Source: a bacterium (GTDB taxonomy: Bacteria; Bacillota; Clostridia; Oscillospirales; Ruminococcaceae). Taken from it: a DNA stretch of 64,000 nucleotides. Below the pieces are notes generated by a model. That model was not told the origin of the DNA. It did not search any database and worked only from the letters and a program-made list of their open reading frames with translations. The position numbers and the translations under genes were made by a program. Each line of letters opens with the position of its first letter. Position 1 is the first letter of the stretch. Where the stretch lies: assembly GCA_004561545.1 (NCBI GenBank), contig SFVK01000014.1:1-64000 (forward strand). Direction: 5' to 3'. Positions 48,814 through 57,832 of the stretch are shown here, in pieces.

Positions 48814-50098
48814 ATTCGGGTTTCTGCCAGGCCAGGGTGGGCACCTGGGAGGGGTCTTCGGTCTGATCGGGGCGGATTTCCCCGGCGCGGGTCAGCGCCA
48901 TCTTGGTCAGGGCCGGGCCGACCAGCTCATAGACCAGCACGCTGAACAGCACCACATTGCGCACAATCTGCCCGTCCGAGAGCTGGGCCGCCGTCTGGGC
49001 CATGCCCAGGGCCACGCCCGCCTGGGGCAGCAGCGTGATGCCCAAGTATTTGCGGATGTCCCTGCTGCACCCTGTGGCGGTGCTGCTGAGATATGCGCCG
49101 GAAATCTTGCCCAGGGAGCGGGAGAAAATGTAGGCGGCGCCCACCAGCAGAACCAGCGGGTTTTTGAGGATGTTCAGGTCCAGCTCGGCGCCGGACAGCA
49201 CAAAGAACAAAACCGACAGCGGCGTGGTCCAGCGGTCCAGCCGTTCCATCAGCACATCGCTGGCGGAGCAGACGTTGCAGAACACAGTGCCCGTCATCAT
49301 GCAGACCAGCAGCAGCGAGAAGCCGCAGTGGACCGGGCCGACGTCAAATTCCACCCCCGACAGGCCGACGGTCAGCAGCACAAAGGCAATGGTCATGGAC
49401 ATCCGGTTGCCGCGGGAATGGAAGTACCGCTCGCTCCAGTCCAGCACCAGGCCGGCCGCAAGTCCCAGCAGCACCGAGAGCACAATCTCCACCAGCGGCT
49501 CCACCACCACGGTCAGCAGGCTGATGGAACCGCTCTCCAGCGCGGTCGCCACGCCGTAGGAGATCGAAAAGACAATCAGCCCCACCGCATCATCGATGGC
49601 CACCACCATCAGCAGCAGCCGGGTCAGCGGGCCGTCCGCCTTGTACTGGCGCACCACCATCAGGGTGGCCGCAGGGGCGGTGGCCGCCGCGATGGCCCCC
49701 AGCGTGACGGCCGAGGGAAGGGAGATCAGCGCCGGGCTGAGGAAGTGCATTCCCACCAGCACCAGATCCACCAGCAGCGTGGTAAACACCGCCTGCACAA
49801 TGCCCACCGTGACCGCCTGCCTGCCCATGGCCCGCAGGTCATGGATGCGGAACTCGTTGCCGATGGTGAAGGCGATAAAGCCCAGCGCCATGTCCGAGAT
49901 GATGGCATAGCTTTCCACCTGCTGCAAACTGCAAAAGCCCAGACCGCTGATGCCCAGCCGTCCCACAAAGAACGGCCCCAGCAGCAGGCCGGTGACCAGA
50001 TAGCCGGTCACTGCCGGCAGATGGACCAGTTTGGCCACACGATTCATCATCAGGCCCACAAACAGGGCCAGCGACATACAGATCAGGGTTTCCTGCAC
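48812..50098 (-). CDS. Cation:proton antiporter, CPA2 type
   Basis: 428 residues with many hydrophobic helices. The CPA2/Na-H exchanger fold is supported by VTGYLVTGLLLGP near residue 31, APAATLMVVRQ near 140, and the transport motif MVVAIDDAVGLIVFS near 165 with the conserved Asp pair. There is no C-terminal RCK/TrkA domain, so it is of the short Nap-type rather than KefB/C. It exchanges Na+ or K+ for protons across the membrane. A weak promoter (TATAAT at 50204-50199) precedes it. Confidence 0.87.
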   Translation of the reverse strand: MQETLICMSLALFVGLMMNRVAKLVHLPAVTGYLVTGLLLGPFFVGRLGISGLGFCSLQQVESYAIISDMALGFIAFTIGNEFRIHDLRAMGRQAVTVGIVQAVFTTLLVDLVLVGMHFLSPALISLPSAVTLGAIAAATAPAATLMVVRQYKADGPLTRLLLMVVAIDDAVGLIVFSISYGVATALESGSISLLTVVVEPLVEIVLSVLLGLAAGLVLDWSERYFHSRGNRMSMTIAFVLLTVGLSGVEFDVGPVHCGFSLLLVCMMTGTVFCNVCSASDVLMERLDRWTTPLSVLFFVLSGAELDLNILKNPLVLLVGAAYIFSRSLGKISGAYLSSTATGCSRDIRKYLGITLLPQAGVALGMAQTAAQLSDGQIVRNVVLFSVLVYELVGPALTKMALTRAGEIRPDQTEDPSQVPTLAWQKPE

Positions 50099-50198
50099 AA
50101 TTGTTCCTCTTTTCTTACCGGCGGGGTCCGCCGTCTGGTTTCAAGCGTCGGGTCCCGCGTGTGCGCGCCCAGGGCGCCCCGCAAAGGCGCCGCCTCTT

Positions 50199-50227
50199 AT
50201 TATAGCACCGGTCCCCCCTTTTTGAAT
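50199..50227 (-). promoter_or_regulatory. Probable promoter of the antiporter gene
   Basis: Perfect TATAAT (50204-50199) with a weak ATTCAA -35 at 50227-50222, 17-bp spacer. Confidence 0.5.
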
Positions 50228-50330
50228 TGCAGAATATTTGTAAAGATATACCGGTAAAACTGGACAAAATGACAGCGCCCGCTTGCCGGCAGGGCGGCGC
50301 GTTCCCCGGGCGCAGGGATTCTGCGCGGAA

Positions 50331-50371
50331 ACAGAGCCCCCGCCGGGCATCTGCCCATGCGGGGGTTCTGT
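50331..50371 (-). terminator. Probable terminator after modA
   Basis: Stem ACAGAGCCCCCGC/GCGGGGGTTCTGT with an inner GGGCA/TGCCC fold; only a short T run follows on the minus strand. Confidence 0.6.
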
Positions 50372-50396
50372 GTGTTTCCCGGGGAATGACCGGGTT

Positions 50397-51299
50397 TTAT
50401 TGTGCCGGGGAAAAGCCCACCGATTCAAAGACCTGCATGGCCTCCCCGGTGGTCAGGTAATCCAGGAAGGCCCTGGCGGCATCGGGGTTTTTGGCGGTCT
50501 TGAGCACGGCGGCGGGATAGATGACCTGGCCGCACATCTCGGCGGTGGCGGTGTCCACCACGGTCAGCCCGGCGCTGAAGGCGTCAGTGCAGTAGATCAC
50601 GCCGCAGTCCACGCTGCCCTCCGAGACCTGGGTGGTCACCTCCTTCACGTTGGTACCGTAGGTGATGCAGCCCGCGTTGGCCAGCGCCTGCTCATCCAGG
50701 GCATAGTAAGCCAGAATTTTCTGGGTGTACTGGCCCACCGGCACGTCGCTGTTGCCCATGGCCAGCAGCACGTCGCCGTTTTTCAGCGCTTCGGCCAACT
50801 CGTCAAAGCTGTCGATGCCCCTGGGGTTGCCCTCGGGCACACAGAGGGCGACCTTGTTCTCCAGCAGGTTGATGCGGGTGTCGCCGTCCACAAAGTCCAG
50901 GCCGTCGGGGTTCACCGCCGGGTCCGCTCCGATGTCCAGCTGGTTCATCTGCTTCTGGCCGGCGGAGAGAAAGAGGTCGCAGTCGGCGCCCTCCTCAATC
51001 TGGGTCTTGAGGGTGCCGGAGGAGTCAAAATTGCAGGTGATGGTCACGCCGGGGTGGGCGGCCTCATAGGTTTCCTTGATCTGGTTGAGGGTCTCAGTCA
51101 TGGAGGCGGCGGCAAAGACAACCACTTCGCCTTCCGGCGCAGACGTCTCTTCGGCAGTGGCTTCCCCGGACGCAGCGGCCACAGCGGTGCTGTCCGCTTC
51201 GGAGGAGGCGGCAGTGCCGGGCGGGGAGCCGCCGCAGGCGGCCAGACTGCCGGCCAGCAGCAGAGCCGGCAGCAGGGACAAAACCTTTTTGTGTTTCAT
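50397..51299 (-). CDS. modA: Molybdate ABC transporter substrate-binding lipoprotein
   Basis: 300 residues. Lipoprotein signal peptide ending LAAC (Cys22), then a Ser/Ala/Glu-rich linker. The ModA domain begins EVVVFAAASMTETLNQIKETYE, with NFDSSGTLKTQIEEGADCDLFLSA (oxyanion-binding Ser residues), then LAMGNSDVPVGQYTQKIL and DCGVIYCTDAF. It captures molybdate or tungstate. The membrane permease ModB and ATPase ModC are not in the window; the gene ends its transcription unit. It is the last of the moaA - MOSC/MogA - modA set, consistent with molybdenum cofactor supply. Confidence 0.9.
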   Translation of the reverse strand: MKHKKVLSLLPALLLAGSLAACGGSPPGTAASSEADSTAVAAASGEATAEETSAPEGEVVVFAAASMTETLNQIKETYEAAHPGVTITCNFDSSGTLKTQIEEGADCDLFLSAGQKQMNQLDIGADPAVNPDGLDFVDGDTRINLLENKVALCVPEGNPRGIDSFDELAEALKNGDVLLAMGNSDVPVGQYTQKILAYYALDEQALANAGCITYGTNVKEVTTQVSEGSVDCGVIYCTDAFSAGLTVVDTATAEMCGQVIYPAAVLKTAKNPDAARAFLDYLTTGEAMQVFESVGFSPAQ

Positions 51300-51372
51300 T
51301 TTCTTACTCCTTTGCCCTGTCTTTCAATGGCGTTTTCTTGTGCCGGCGTGGATTTACACGCGGGGACCCGGG

Positions 51373-52299
51373 TTATGCGTCGGGCTGTCCGCCCCGGAGC
51401 AGCGCCATGGCGTGGGGGATGGTGTCCAGAAAGACATCCATGCTCTCCATGCAGGCCCGGGGGCTGCCGGGCAGGTTGATGATGAGGGTTTTGCCCCGGA
51501 TGACCGACACCGCCCGGGACAGCATGGCATTTTTGGTGATGGCCAGCGACGCGGCGCGGATGGCCTCGGCGATGCCGGGGGCTTGGCGGTCGGCCACCGC
51601 CAGCGTGGCTTCCGGCGTGACGTCCCGTGGACCGAAGCCGGTGCCGCCGGTGGTTAAAACCAAATCCAACTGGCGCTGGTCGCACAGGCGGACCAGCTGC
51701 TTTTTCAGCGCCGCCGCATCGTCGGCCAGCAGCAGTTGTTCCACCACCTCGTAGCCGTTTTCCCGCAGGCGGGCGGCCACGGCGGGGCCGCTTTTGTCCT
51801 CCCTCTCGCCGCGGGCGCTGCGGTCGCTCAGCGTGATAACCGCTGCCTGCCAGGGCCGGGGCGCGGTGCGGGGTACAAGCACCATCTCGTCCCCCACGGC
51901 AATGGTGCCGCCCTCCAGCACCCGGGCGAACACGCCCTCCCGGGGCATGATGCAGTCCCCCATTGCTTTGTAGATTTCGCAGTGGTTGTGGCACTCCTTG
52001 CCGATCTGGGTGATCTCCAGCAGCACCGCGCCGCAGCGCAGCAGCGTGCCCACCGGCAGGGCGCGGAAATCAAACCCCTCCACCACCAGATTTTCCCCGA
52101 AGGCGCCGGGGGCGACGTCGGCGCCTTTTTCCCGAAAGGCCGCGATTTTCCCAGCGCTGAGCAGGCTGACCTGGCGGTGCCAGTGCCCCGCGTGGGCGTC
52201 GTTGACGATGCCCCAGTCCACCCGGAACTCGGCTTGCTGCACCGGCGTTTTCTGAACGCCCCGCACCGCGCTGGTGCAGATGGCAATGACTTTTCCCAT
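51373..52299 (-). CDS. MOSC domain-MogA fusion protein
   Basis: 308 residues with two domains. Residues 1-145 form a MOSC domain (VDWGIVNDAHAGHWHRQVSLL, GAFGENLVVEG, and the conserved Cys in IGKECHNHCEIY), a possible sulfur carrier in Moco maturation. Residues 150-305 form a MogA/MoaB-like domain: AAVITLSDRSARGEREDKSGP, LVLTTGGTGFGPRDVTPEAT, and a final LPGSPRACMESMD. MogA adenylates molybdopterin before metal insertion. This fusion is seen in many Clostridia. One base separates it from the moaA stop, so they are co-translated. Confidence 0.9.
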   Translation of the reverse strand: MGKVIAICTSAVRGVQKTPVQQAEFRVDWGIVNDAHAGHWHRQVSLLSAGKIAAFREKGADVAPGAFGENLVVEGFDFRALPVGTLLRCGAVLLEITQIGKECHNHCEIYKAMGDCIMPREGVFARVLEGGTIAVGDEMVLVPRTAPRPWQAAVITLSDRSARGEREDKSGPAVAARLRENGYEVVEQLLLADDAAALKKQLVRLCDQRQLDLVLTTGGTGFGPRDVTPEATLAVADRQAPGIAEAIRAASLAITKNAMLSRAVSVIRGKTLIINLPGSPRACMESMDVFLDTIPHAMALLRGGQPDA

Positions 52300-52300
52300 G

Positions 52301-53260
52301 TTATCCTCCGATCTGGCTCATGCCCCGGCGCTCGGTGATGGCCGTGCGGTCCTCAAAGCAGTGGGCGCGGGGTTTTTGGAAAACGGCCTGCCGCAGCGTC
52401 TGTGTCAGGGCATCGGGATTGCCGCGCAGCACCGCCCGCAGGTCGGCGGCGGCCTCGTAGCACAGGCAGGGCTTGAGCTGGCCGGTGCTGGTCAGCCGCA
52501 CCCGGTTGCACCGGGCGCAGAACTTGTGGCTCACCGCGTCGATGAACCCGATGCGCCCCGTCAGGCCGTCGGCGGCATAGTAGCGGGCGGGGCCGTTGCC
52601 CCGGCGCTCCTGCACCGGGTGCAGATTGGGCCAGGCGGCGCGCAGAAGCGCCAGCGCCGCGTCCCGGCCGGGGCCGGGCTGGGCCGCGCCCGCCCCGATG
52701 GGCATGACCTCAATGAAGCGCACATCAATGGGCCGGGCTTCGGCATAGCGGGCCAGCGGAACCAGGCGGTCCTCGCAGCCCGCCAGCAGCACGCAGTTGA
52801 GCTTGGTTTTGAGCCCCGCCGCCAGCGCGGCATCGATGCCCGCGCGGACCGCATCCAGCCCGTCAATGCCGGTGATGGCGGCGTAGCTCCGGCGGTCGGC
52901 GGCGTCCAGGCTGATGTTCACCCCGTCCAGCCCCAGCGCGGCCAGCTCCCCGGCCAGCGGGGCCAGCAGCAGCCCGTTGGTGGTCAGGGTGACCTGCTCC
53001 ACGCCGGGCAGGGCCTTGAGCCGCCGCACAAAATCCACGCAGCCCCGGCGCACCAGCGGTTCGCCGCCGGTGACCTTGAACCGGGTGATGCCCAGCGTCA
53101 CCGCCGTCGCCGCCACCTGAAGAAGCTCCTCATAGCTCAGAATGTCCCCGTGGGGCAGCGGCTGCACGCCGTTGGGCATACAGTAGCGGCACCGCAGGTT
53201 GCACCGGTCGGTGATGGACAGCCGCATATAATCGATGGTACGTCCGAATTGGTCCTGCAT
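52301..53260 (-). CDS. moaA: GTP 3',8-cyclase (radical SAM)
   Basis: 319 residues from ATG 53260; GCAAACC rather than a strong Shine-Dalgarno precedes it, but MQDQFGRTIDYMRLSITDRCN is the normal family start. The radical-SAM cluster site is CNLRCRYC, followed by FKVTGGEPLVRRG. The C-terminal second cluster is CARCNRVRLTSTGQLKPCL, and the chain ends in the functional Gly-Gly. It makes the first Moco intermediate from GTP. A TATAAT at 53300-53295 may be its promoter. Confidence 0.93.
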   Translation of the reverse strand: MQDQFGRTIDYMRLSITDRCNLRCRYCMPNGVQPLPHGDILSYEELLQVAATAVTLGITRFKVTGGEPLVRRGCVDFVRRLKALPGVEQVTLTTNGLLLAPLAGELAALGLDGVNISLDAADRRSYAAITGIDGLDAVRAGIDAALAAGLKTKLNCVLLAGCEDRLVPLARYAEARPIDVRFIEVMPIGAGAAQPGPGRDAALALLRAAWPNLHPVQERRGNGPARYYAADGLTGRIGFIDAVSHKFCARCNRVRLTSTGQLKPCLCYEAAADLRAVLRGNPDALTQTLRQAVFQKPRAHCFEDRTAITERRGMSQIGG

Positions 53261-53419
53261 GGTTTGTGCCGGCCTTTCCCCAAAAATTTTTCCTATTATA
53301 GCACAGCCGGGGCACGAGGCGCAGCGCCGCCGCAAAAAGGCGCCCCCGCAGCAAAGGCGGGAGCGCCGGCAACAGGCGGAAACAGCAAGGATGCGCCGGA
53401 TTGCCCGGGCAAAGGGCGT

Positions 53420-54844
53420 TTACTCGTGGCGGATGGCTTCCAGCGCGCTGATTTTGACGGCCTTGCCCGCCGGGCCGACGCCGGAAAGCAGGCCGATGAG
53501 GGTGGCAAAGGCCAGCGCCCCCAGCAGCAGCCAGGGCGGAATGATCGAGATGGCGGTGGAAGACCCGCCGTAATAGTAGTAGCCGCCCATCAGGCCCGAG
53601 AGGTCCACGTCGGCGCCGACGCCAAAGACCGCCAGGATGGCGCTGATGTTGTTGAGAATCCAGCCCACCAGAAGGCTGATGGCGTCGCCGATCAAGCCGC
53701 CGATCAGGCCGATGAAGCCGCTTTCCATGAGGAACATCCGGCGGATGTTGCCCAGCTCGCACCCCAGCACCTTCATGATGCCGATTTCCCGGGTGCGCTC
53801 ATAGATGGCCATGGTCATGGTGTTCATAATGTTGAGCGCCGAGACAAAGAGGCTCATGGCGGCCAGGCCACCCAGAATCATCTGGCTGCGGGCCACCTGC
53901 TTTTGCATATCATCCCGCTGCTGGGTGCTGGAATAGGTGCTGGTGAAGCCGATGTCGTGGATGGCCTGCTCCACCGCCTCGACGTTTTTCACCTCATCCA
54001 CCTTGACATAGACCTGATCGTAGGTGGCGGTCTGGGTCATACTGTGGTCTTTGGTCAGGTCGCCGTAGGCTTTCATGAGCATCTTCATGTCCTTGAGGCG
54101 CACCACAATGCCGGAATCGGTCCACCAGCCCTTGGAGTAGTCGCTGGCCAGGGTGCCCACCACCTTGAGCTTCCAGGTGCGGGTTTTCTCGGCCCCGGTG
54201 TCCGACAGGGCCGAGAGGGTCAGCGTCATGTCGTCCCTGTTCACATCCACAAAGGGTTCCAGCGGGTTGCCGTTGGCGTCGGTCATGCCCTGCCAGCGGT
54301 AGCGCTTCTGGCTGTTCTGGCTCTTGCGGGTGTCCTCAAAGTTGTAGCCGGTGTTCTCGCAGACCAGAACCGGGATGGTGTCCTTGGCGTAGGTGGCGGA
54401 ATCCTCCAGCCAGCTTCCGTCCAGCAGCGTGAAGCCCATGGGCTCCAGCGCTTCGGGGGCAAGGCCCACCAGCTGGCCCAGATAGGTGATCTGGTACCGG
54501 TCGCTGCGGCCGGCGGCCACATAGCCGTTGAGGTTGTAGGCCTGATAGAAGGGGGTCACGGTCACCACATGGTCGATGGCGCGGATGGATTCCAGCCCCG
54601 CATCGTCCAACTTGACCTGCTCCCCGTTCACCGCCACGGCCCCGCCGTTGTAGACCTCGATCTGGGTCAGGTCCCCCCAGGAAGCCAGCATTTCCTCGTT
54701 GGCCTGGTTCTGGGCGATGCCCAGCGAGATCATGACCACGATCAGGCAGGTGCCCACCACCACGCCGATGACGGTCAGCGCGGTGCGGCCCTTGCGGCGG
54801 GAAAGGTTTTTGGCGGCGAGGCTGATCTGGTCAGAGATCTTCAT
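53420..54844 (-). CDS. MacB-type ABC transporter permease
   Basis: 474 residues. An N-terminal helix (GRTALTVIGVVVGTCLIVVMISLGI), a large extracytoplasmic MacB-PCD-like domain to about residue 320, and a C-terminal FtsX bundle beginning ILGGLAAMSLFVSALNIMNTMTMAIYERTREIGIMKVLGC, a classical FtsX pattern. The C-terminus has an extra extracellular loop with GGYYYYGGSS, not typical for MacB. It overlaps the CARDB-like gene by 14 bp and is one operon with the ATPase at 56246. It belongs to a three-part exporter, probably for lipids, peptides or drugs. Confidence 0.87.
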   Translation of the reverse strand: MKISDQISLAAKNLSRRKGRTALTVIGVVVGTCLIVVMISLGIAQNQANEEMLASWGDLTQIEVYNGGAVAVNGEQVKLDDAGLESIRAIDHVVTVTPFYQAYNLNGYVAAGRSDRYQITYLGQLVGLAPEALEPMGFTLLDGSWLEDSATYAKDTIPVLVCENTGYNFEDTRKSQNSQKRYRWQGMTDANGNPLEPFVDVNRDDMTLTLSALSDTGAEKTRTWKLKVVGTLASDYSKGWWTDSGIVVRLKDMKMLMKAYGDLTKDHSMTQTATYDQVYVKVDEVKNVEAVEQAIHDIGFTSTYSSTQQRDDMQKQVARSQMILGGLAAMSLFVSALNIMNTMTMAIYERTREIGIMKVLGCELGNIRRMFLMESGFIGLIGGLIGDAISLLVGWILNNISAILAVFGVGADVDLSGLMGGYYYYGGSSTAISIIPPWLLLGALAFATLIGLLSGVGPAGKAVKISALEAIRHE

Positions 54845-56228
54845 CGTCGCTGTCCTCCAGTCTGGCGAGGGCGGCGGCCTTTTTCTTTTTGAGCACCACC
54901 CGCACCACGATCAGAATGACAACCAGCACACCGGCGGCGATGAGAATCCAGCCCCAGACGGGCAGGCCGGACTTCTGCTCCGGCGCCTCCATCATGGAAT
55001 CGTCGATGATCATGTCATCATACACCGGCACTTCCTGCACGGTGGCGGAAAACTCCTTGGTGACGGTCTTGTTCAGGCCGTTGGCGTCCTCATAGGTCAG
55101 CGTGATGACCCCCTCCATGGGGCCCGGGTCGAGGGGCATCAGGTCAAAGTCCACGCTGTTCTCGGTGCCGGGGCCCATGTTGCCCAGATACTGCTGGGTC
55201 AGGTCGGCGCCCAGATTGGTGCCCGAAATGGTGGCCTCCAGGTTGTCAATGCTGGTCTTGCCCTTGTTGACAAAGTTCAGGGTGACCGAGACGGAATCCC
55301 CCGCATAGATGGTGTCGGGGACCTCCAGCTGGCCCAGCTCAAAGCGGTCGGGCTGGCTGATGGGCACCGAGATGGTGGTGGACATACCGGAGACAGCGGC
55401 GTTGGTGTCGGCGCCGGTGCCCACCAGGCTGACGGTGATGTTGGCCACGCCGCCGGTGAAGCCCGCCGAGGGGGTGAGGTTGAACACCACGTTGCGGGTG
55501 CTCTTGGGGGACATGGCGCCGATGTAGTTGGTCAGGCTGCCGCTGGTCATGGTGATGCCGTCGGGCAGGGCGAGGGAAACCACCACGTCGTTGAGGGATT
55601 CCTCCCCGGCGGTGGCGTAGACGGTGAGCGACAGGTCAAAGGGCGTGCCGGCCACAATGGCCTGGCTGCCGTAGCCGGATTCCCGGATCATCAGGTTGGG
55701 GGTGCTGGGGTCCTCGTCCACGCACTGGCCCAGCGTGACGGTGAGCTGCTGCATTTCCAGCGTGGAATTGAGGTAGCTCAGGTTGATGGAGAGGGTGTTG
55801 CCGCCGCCGTTGTAGATCACGTCCCGGAACAGCAGCACATAGCTGTAATAGGGCGCGCCGTTGGGGTCGGTCTCCTCATAGAGCTGGCCCACCTCGGCGT
55901 TGCCGGTGAAGGTGAACACCGAGGAATTGACCCGGGCGGAAATCTGGTCCGCCGTGATGTAGTTTTTGTAGGCGCCGTAGTCCGCCACGCGGAGCACCAG
56001 GTTGAAGCGGTCATCCCGCTCAATGGCGGAAATCTCGCCGCCCGCCGTGTCGGTGGCGGTCTGGGCGATGAGGTAGGCGGAGCCGGAGCTGTCGGGCGCC
56101 GGGGCGGCGGTGGATTCCGGCGCGGGGGAAGCCGGGCCGCCCTCCTCCGCCAAAGCGGGCGCGGCGGTCAGCGAAACGGCCAGTGCCACGGCGGCCAGGA
56201 CCGATGCGATGCGATGGAACGTTTTCAA
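54831..56228 (-). CDS. Secreted, C-terminally anchored CARDB-like protein of the ABC operon
   Basis: 465 residues. Signal peptide at the N-terminus (VLAAVALAVSLTAAPALAEE), a Ser/Pro/Ala linker, then repeated immunoglobulin-like modules: one containing TPFDLSLTVYATAGEES, another containing DTIYAGDSVSVTLNFVNKGKTSIDN, the pattern of CARDB/DUF11 domains. A C-terminal transmembrane helix (PVWGWILIAAGVLVVILIVV) is followed by KKKK and an acidic tail. It takes the place that MacA-type adaptor proteins have in other operons and may be the wall-side partner of the permease. Two components overlap in frame, so stoichiometric expression is likely. Confidence 0.78.
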   Translation of the reverse strand: MKTFHRIASVLAAVALAVSLTAAPALAEEGGPASPAPESTAAPAPDSSGSAYLIAQTATDTAGGEISAIERDDRFNLVLRVADYGAYKNYITADQISARVNSSVFTFTGNAEVGQLYEETDPNGAPYYSYVLLFRDVIYNGGGNTLSINLSYLNSTLEMQQLTVTLGQCVDEDPSTPNLMIRESGYGSQAIVAGTPFDLSLTVYATAGEESLNDVVVSLALPDGITMTSGSLTNYIGAMSPKSTRNVVFNLTPSAGFTGGVANITVSLVGTGADTNAAVSGMSTTISVPISQPDRFELGQLEVPDTIYAGDSVSVTLNFVNKGKTSIDNLEATISGTNLGADLTQQYLGNMGPGTENSVDFDLMPLDPGPMEGVITLTYEDANGLNKTVTKEFSATVQEVPVYDDMIIDDSMMEAPEQKSGLPVWGWILIAAGVLVVILIVVRVVLKKKKAAALARLEDSDDEDL

Positions 56229-56245
56229 GGGGATTCCTCCTTTTT

Positions 56246-57088
56246 TTACTCCTGCGGGGGCCTGATGTCAGGCTTTGCATAGGCGGCCAGCTCGGCGGCG
56301 GTCTTTTGCCGCGCGCGGCCGCTGGCCTTGTCGCCGCCGATCTCGGTGTTGCCCTCCAGCGAGGCCAGAAGGGCGGCGCGGTTTTTCTCTTTGACTGGCT
56401 CGGGCTGGACCACATCGGACTGCACCCTGCCGTCCAGAATGGTGACGATGCGGTCGGCGCAGGCGGCCAGCTCGGGCTGGTGGGTGACCATCACAAAGGT
56501 GGTGCCGCTGGTCTTGGACAGCTCCAGCATACGGAACAGCACCTGGCGGGAAGTGACCGAGTCCAGGTTGCCGGTGGGCTCATCGGCAAAGATCACCTTG
56601 GGCCGGGTCACAAAGGCGCGGGCAATGCCGACGCGCTGCTGCTGGCCGCCGCTCATGGCGGTGGGCATATGGTTGGCCCGGCCGGTCAGGCCCATGCGGT
56701 CCAGCTCTTTGGTGGCCAGCGCCAGCCGCTCTGCCCGGGGCACCCCCTTGAACATGAGGGGCAGGGCCACGTTCTCGGCCGCCGTCATGCTGGGCAGCAG
56801 GTTGTAGCTCTGGAAGATAAAGCCCAGATGGGCCTGGCGGAATTTGGCCAGCTCGTCCTCGGTCATGGCGCTGATCTCGTGCCGGCCGATGAGCACCCGG
56901 CCCCGGGTGGGCTTTTCCAGCCCGGCCAACTGGTTGAGCAGCGTGGACTTGCCGCTGCCCGACTGGCCGACGATGCAGCAGAACTCCCCTTTTTCGATGC
57001 AGAGGTCCACATCATCCAACGCCGCCACCCGTTCTTTGCCGGTGACGTACACCTTGCGCAGCCCCACCGTGCGAATGATCGGTGCCAT
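56246..57088 (-). CDS. ABC transporter ATP-binding protein (MacB/LolD type)
   Basis: 280 residues from ATG 57088 (AAGGAGGG upstream). Walker A VGQSGSGKSTLLNQ near residue 40, signature MSGGQQQRVGIARAF near 145, Walker B VIFADEPTGNLDS near 166, and switch His in FVMVTHQ. After the 225-residue nucleotide-binding domain there is a charged C-terminal tail of about 55 residues (VKEKNRAALLASLEGNTEIGG) not found in most LolD proteins. First gene of the exporter operon with the CARDB-like protein and the permease. Confidence 0.92.
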   Translation of the reverse strand: MAPIIRTVGLRKVYVTGKERVAALDDVDLCIEKGEFCCIVGQSGSGKSTLLNQLAGLEKPTRGRVLIGRHEISAMTEDELAKFRQAHLGFIFQSYNLLPSMTAAENVALPLMFKGVPRAERLALATKELDRMGLTGRANHMPTAMSGGQQQRVGIARAFVTRPKVIFADEPTGNLDSVTSRQVLFRMLELSKTSGTTFVMVTHQPELAACADRIVTILDGRVQSDVVQPEPVKEKNRAALLASLEGNTEIGGDKASGRARQKTAAELAAYAKPDIRPPQE

Positions 57089-57214
57089 GTCCGCCCTCCT
57101 TTTTTCGACAGATTGTACAGTTCTATCATAACACAGTTGCCCCCGCAGGGGAAGGGGGGCCAATTGTAAAATATTGCCGCCGGGTTCCTGTCCAGCCCGG
57201 CGGCTTGCTGATTT

Positions 57215-57832
57215 TTATTGCCATTCTTCCCGCTCCATGCGGCGGGCCCGGGCCTGCTGTTCGGGGGTGCCGTCACAGCGGACCACCAGTCGCACCGGGC
57301 GGCCGGGCCAGGCCTGGCGCAGCCGGGCCTGGTAGCGCCGGGCCAGCGCCTCCACGTCGTCGGCGGTAAGGCGCTCCTGCGGGCCTTTTTGCAGCGCCTG
57401 CCCCACCAGCGCGGGGCGGTGGGCCGCCGTTTCCAGCGGCAGACCGACGGCTTTGAGGTTGCAGACCAGCAGGATTTCCCCGGTGTTCTCCGGGATGACC
57501 GGCTCATGGGGGGCGGGCAGCTTGACAAAGCGGCCCCGCGCGCCGTCCGCCTCCACCAGCACCTCATCGGCGGCGGCGCAGCCCGCCAGGTAGACCTCCC
57601 GGGGCAGCGGGCCGATTTTCCCCTCCGCCGCCGGGACGCCCGCTGCGGCATAGCCGGCTGTTTTCAGGGCGGCCGTCAGCTGCTCCGGCGTGGGGTTCAG
57701 CAGCATCCCCGGCTCCCGCCGCATATGGGTGGTGGTCGTCACCAGCACGCTGCGGCCCGCGGCGCGGTGCCGGGCGGCCAGCGCGTGAATCAGGGTGGTT
57801 TTGCCCCCCGCGCCCACCACCGCCGTCACCAC
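57215..57832 (-). CDS. yqeC: Selenium cofactor biosynthesis protein YqeC
   Basis: 205 residues. P-loop GAGGKTTLIHALAARH at the N-terminus, VLVTTTTHM near residue 30, EVLVEADGARGRFVKLPAPHEPVIPENT near 90, which is the YqeC family core. YqeB and YqeC are markers of selenium-dependent molybdenum hydroxylases, where Se is a labile ligand of the Mo centre. The gene overlaps yqeB by seven bases and is the last of the yedE-to-yqeC operon. Confidence 0.88.
   Translation of the reverse strand: MVTAVVGAGGKTTLIHALAARHRAAGRSVLVTTTTHMRREPGMLLNPTPEQLTAALKTAGYAAAGVPAAEGKIGPLPREVYLAGCAAADEVLVEADGARGRFVKLPAPHEPVIPENTGEILLVCNLKAVGLPLETAAHRPALVGQALQKGPQERLTADDVEALARRYQARLRQAWPGRPVRLVVRCDGTPEQQARARRMEREEWQ

Noticed and set aside
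51373..52299. A frameshift joining separate MOSC and MogA genes
   Set aside because: The frame is continuous with a normal linker, and this fusion is a known clostridial arrangement.
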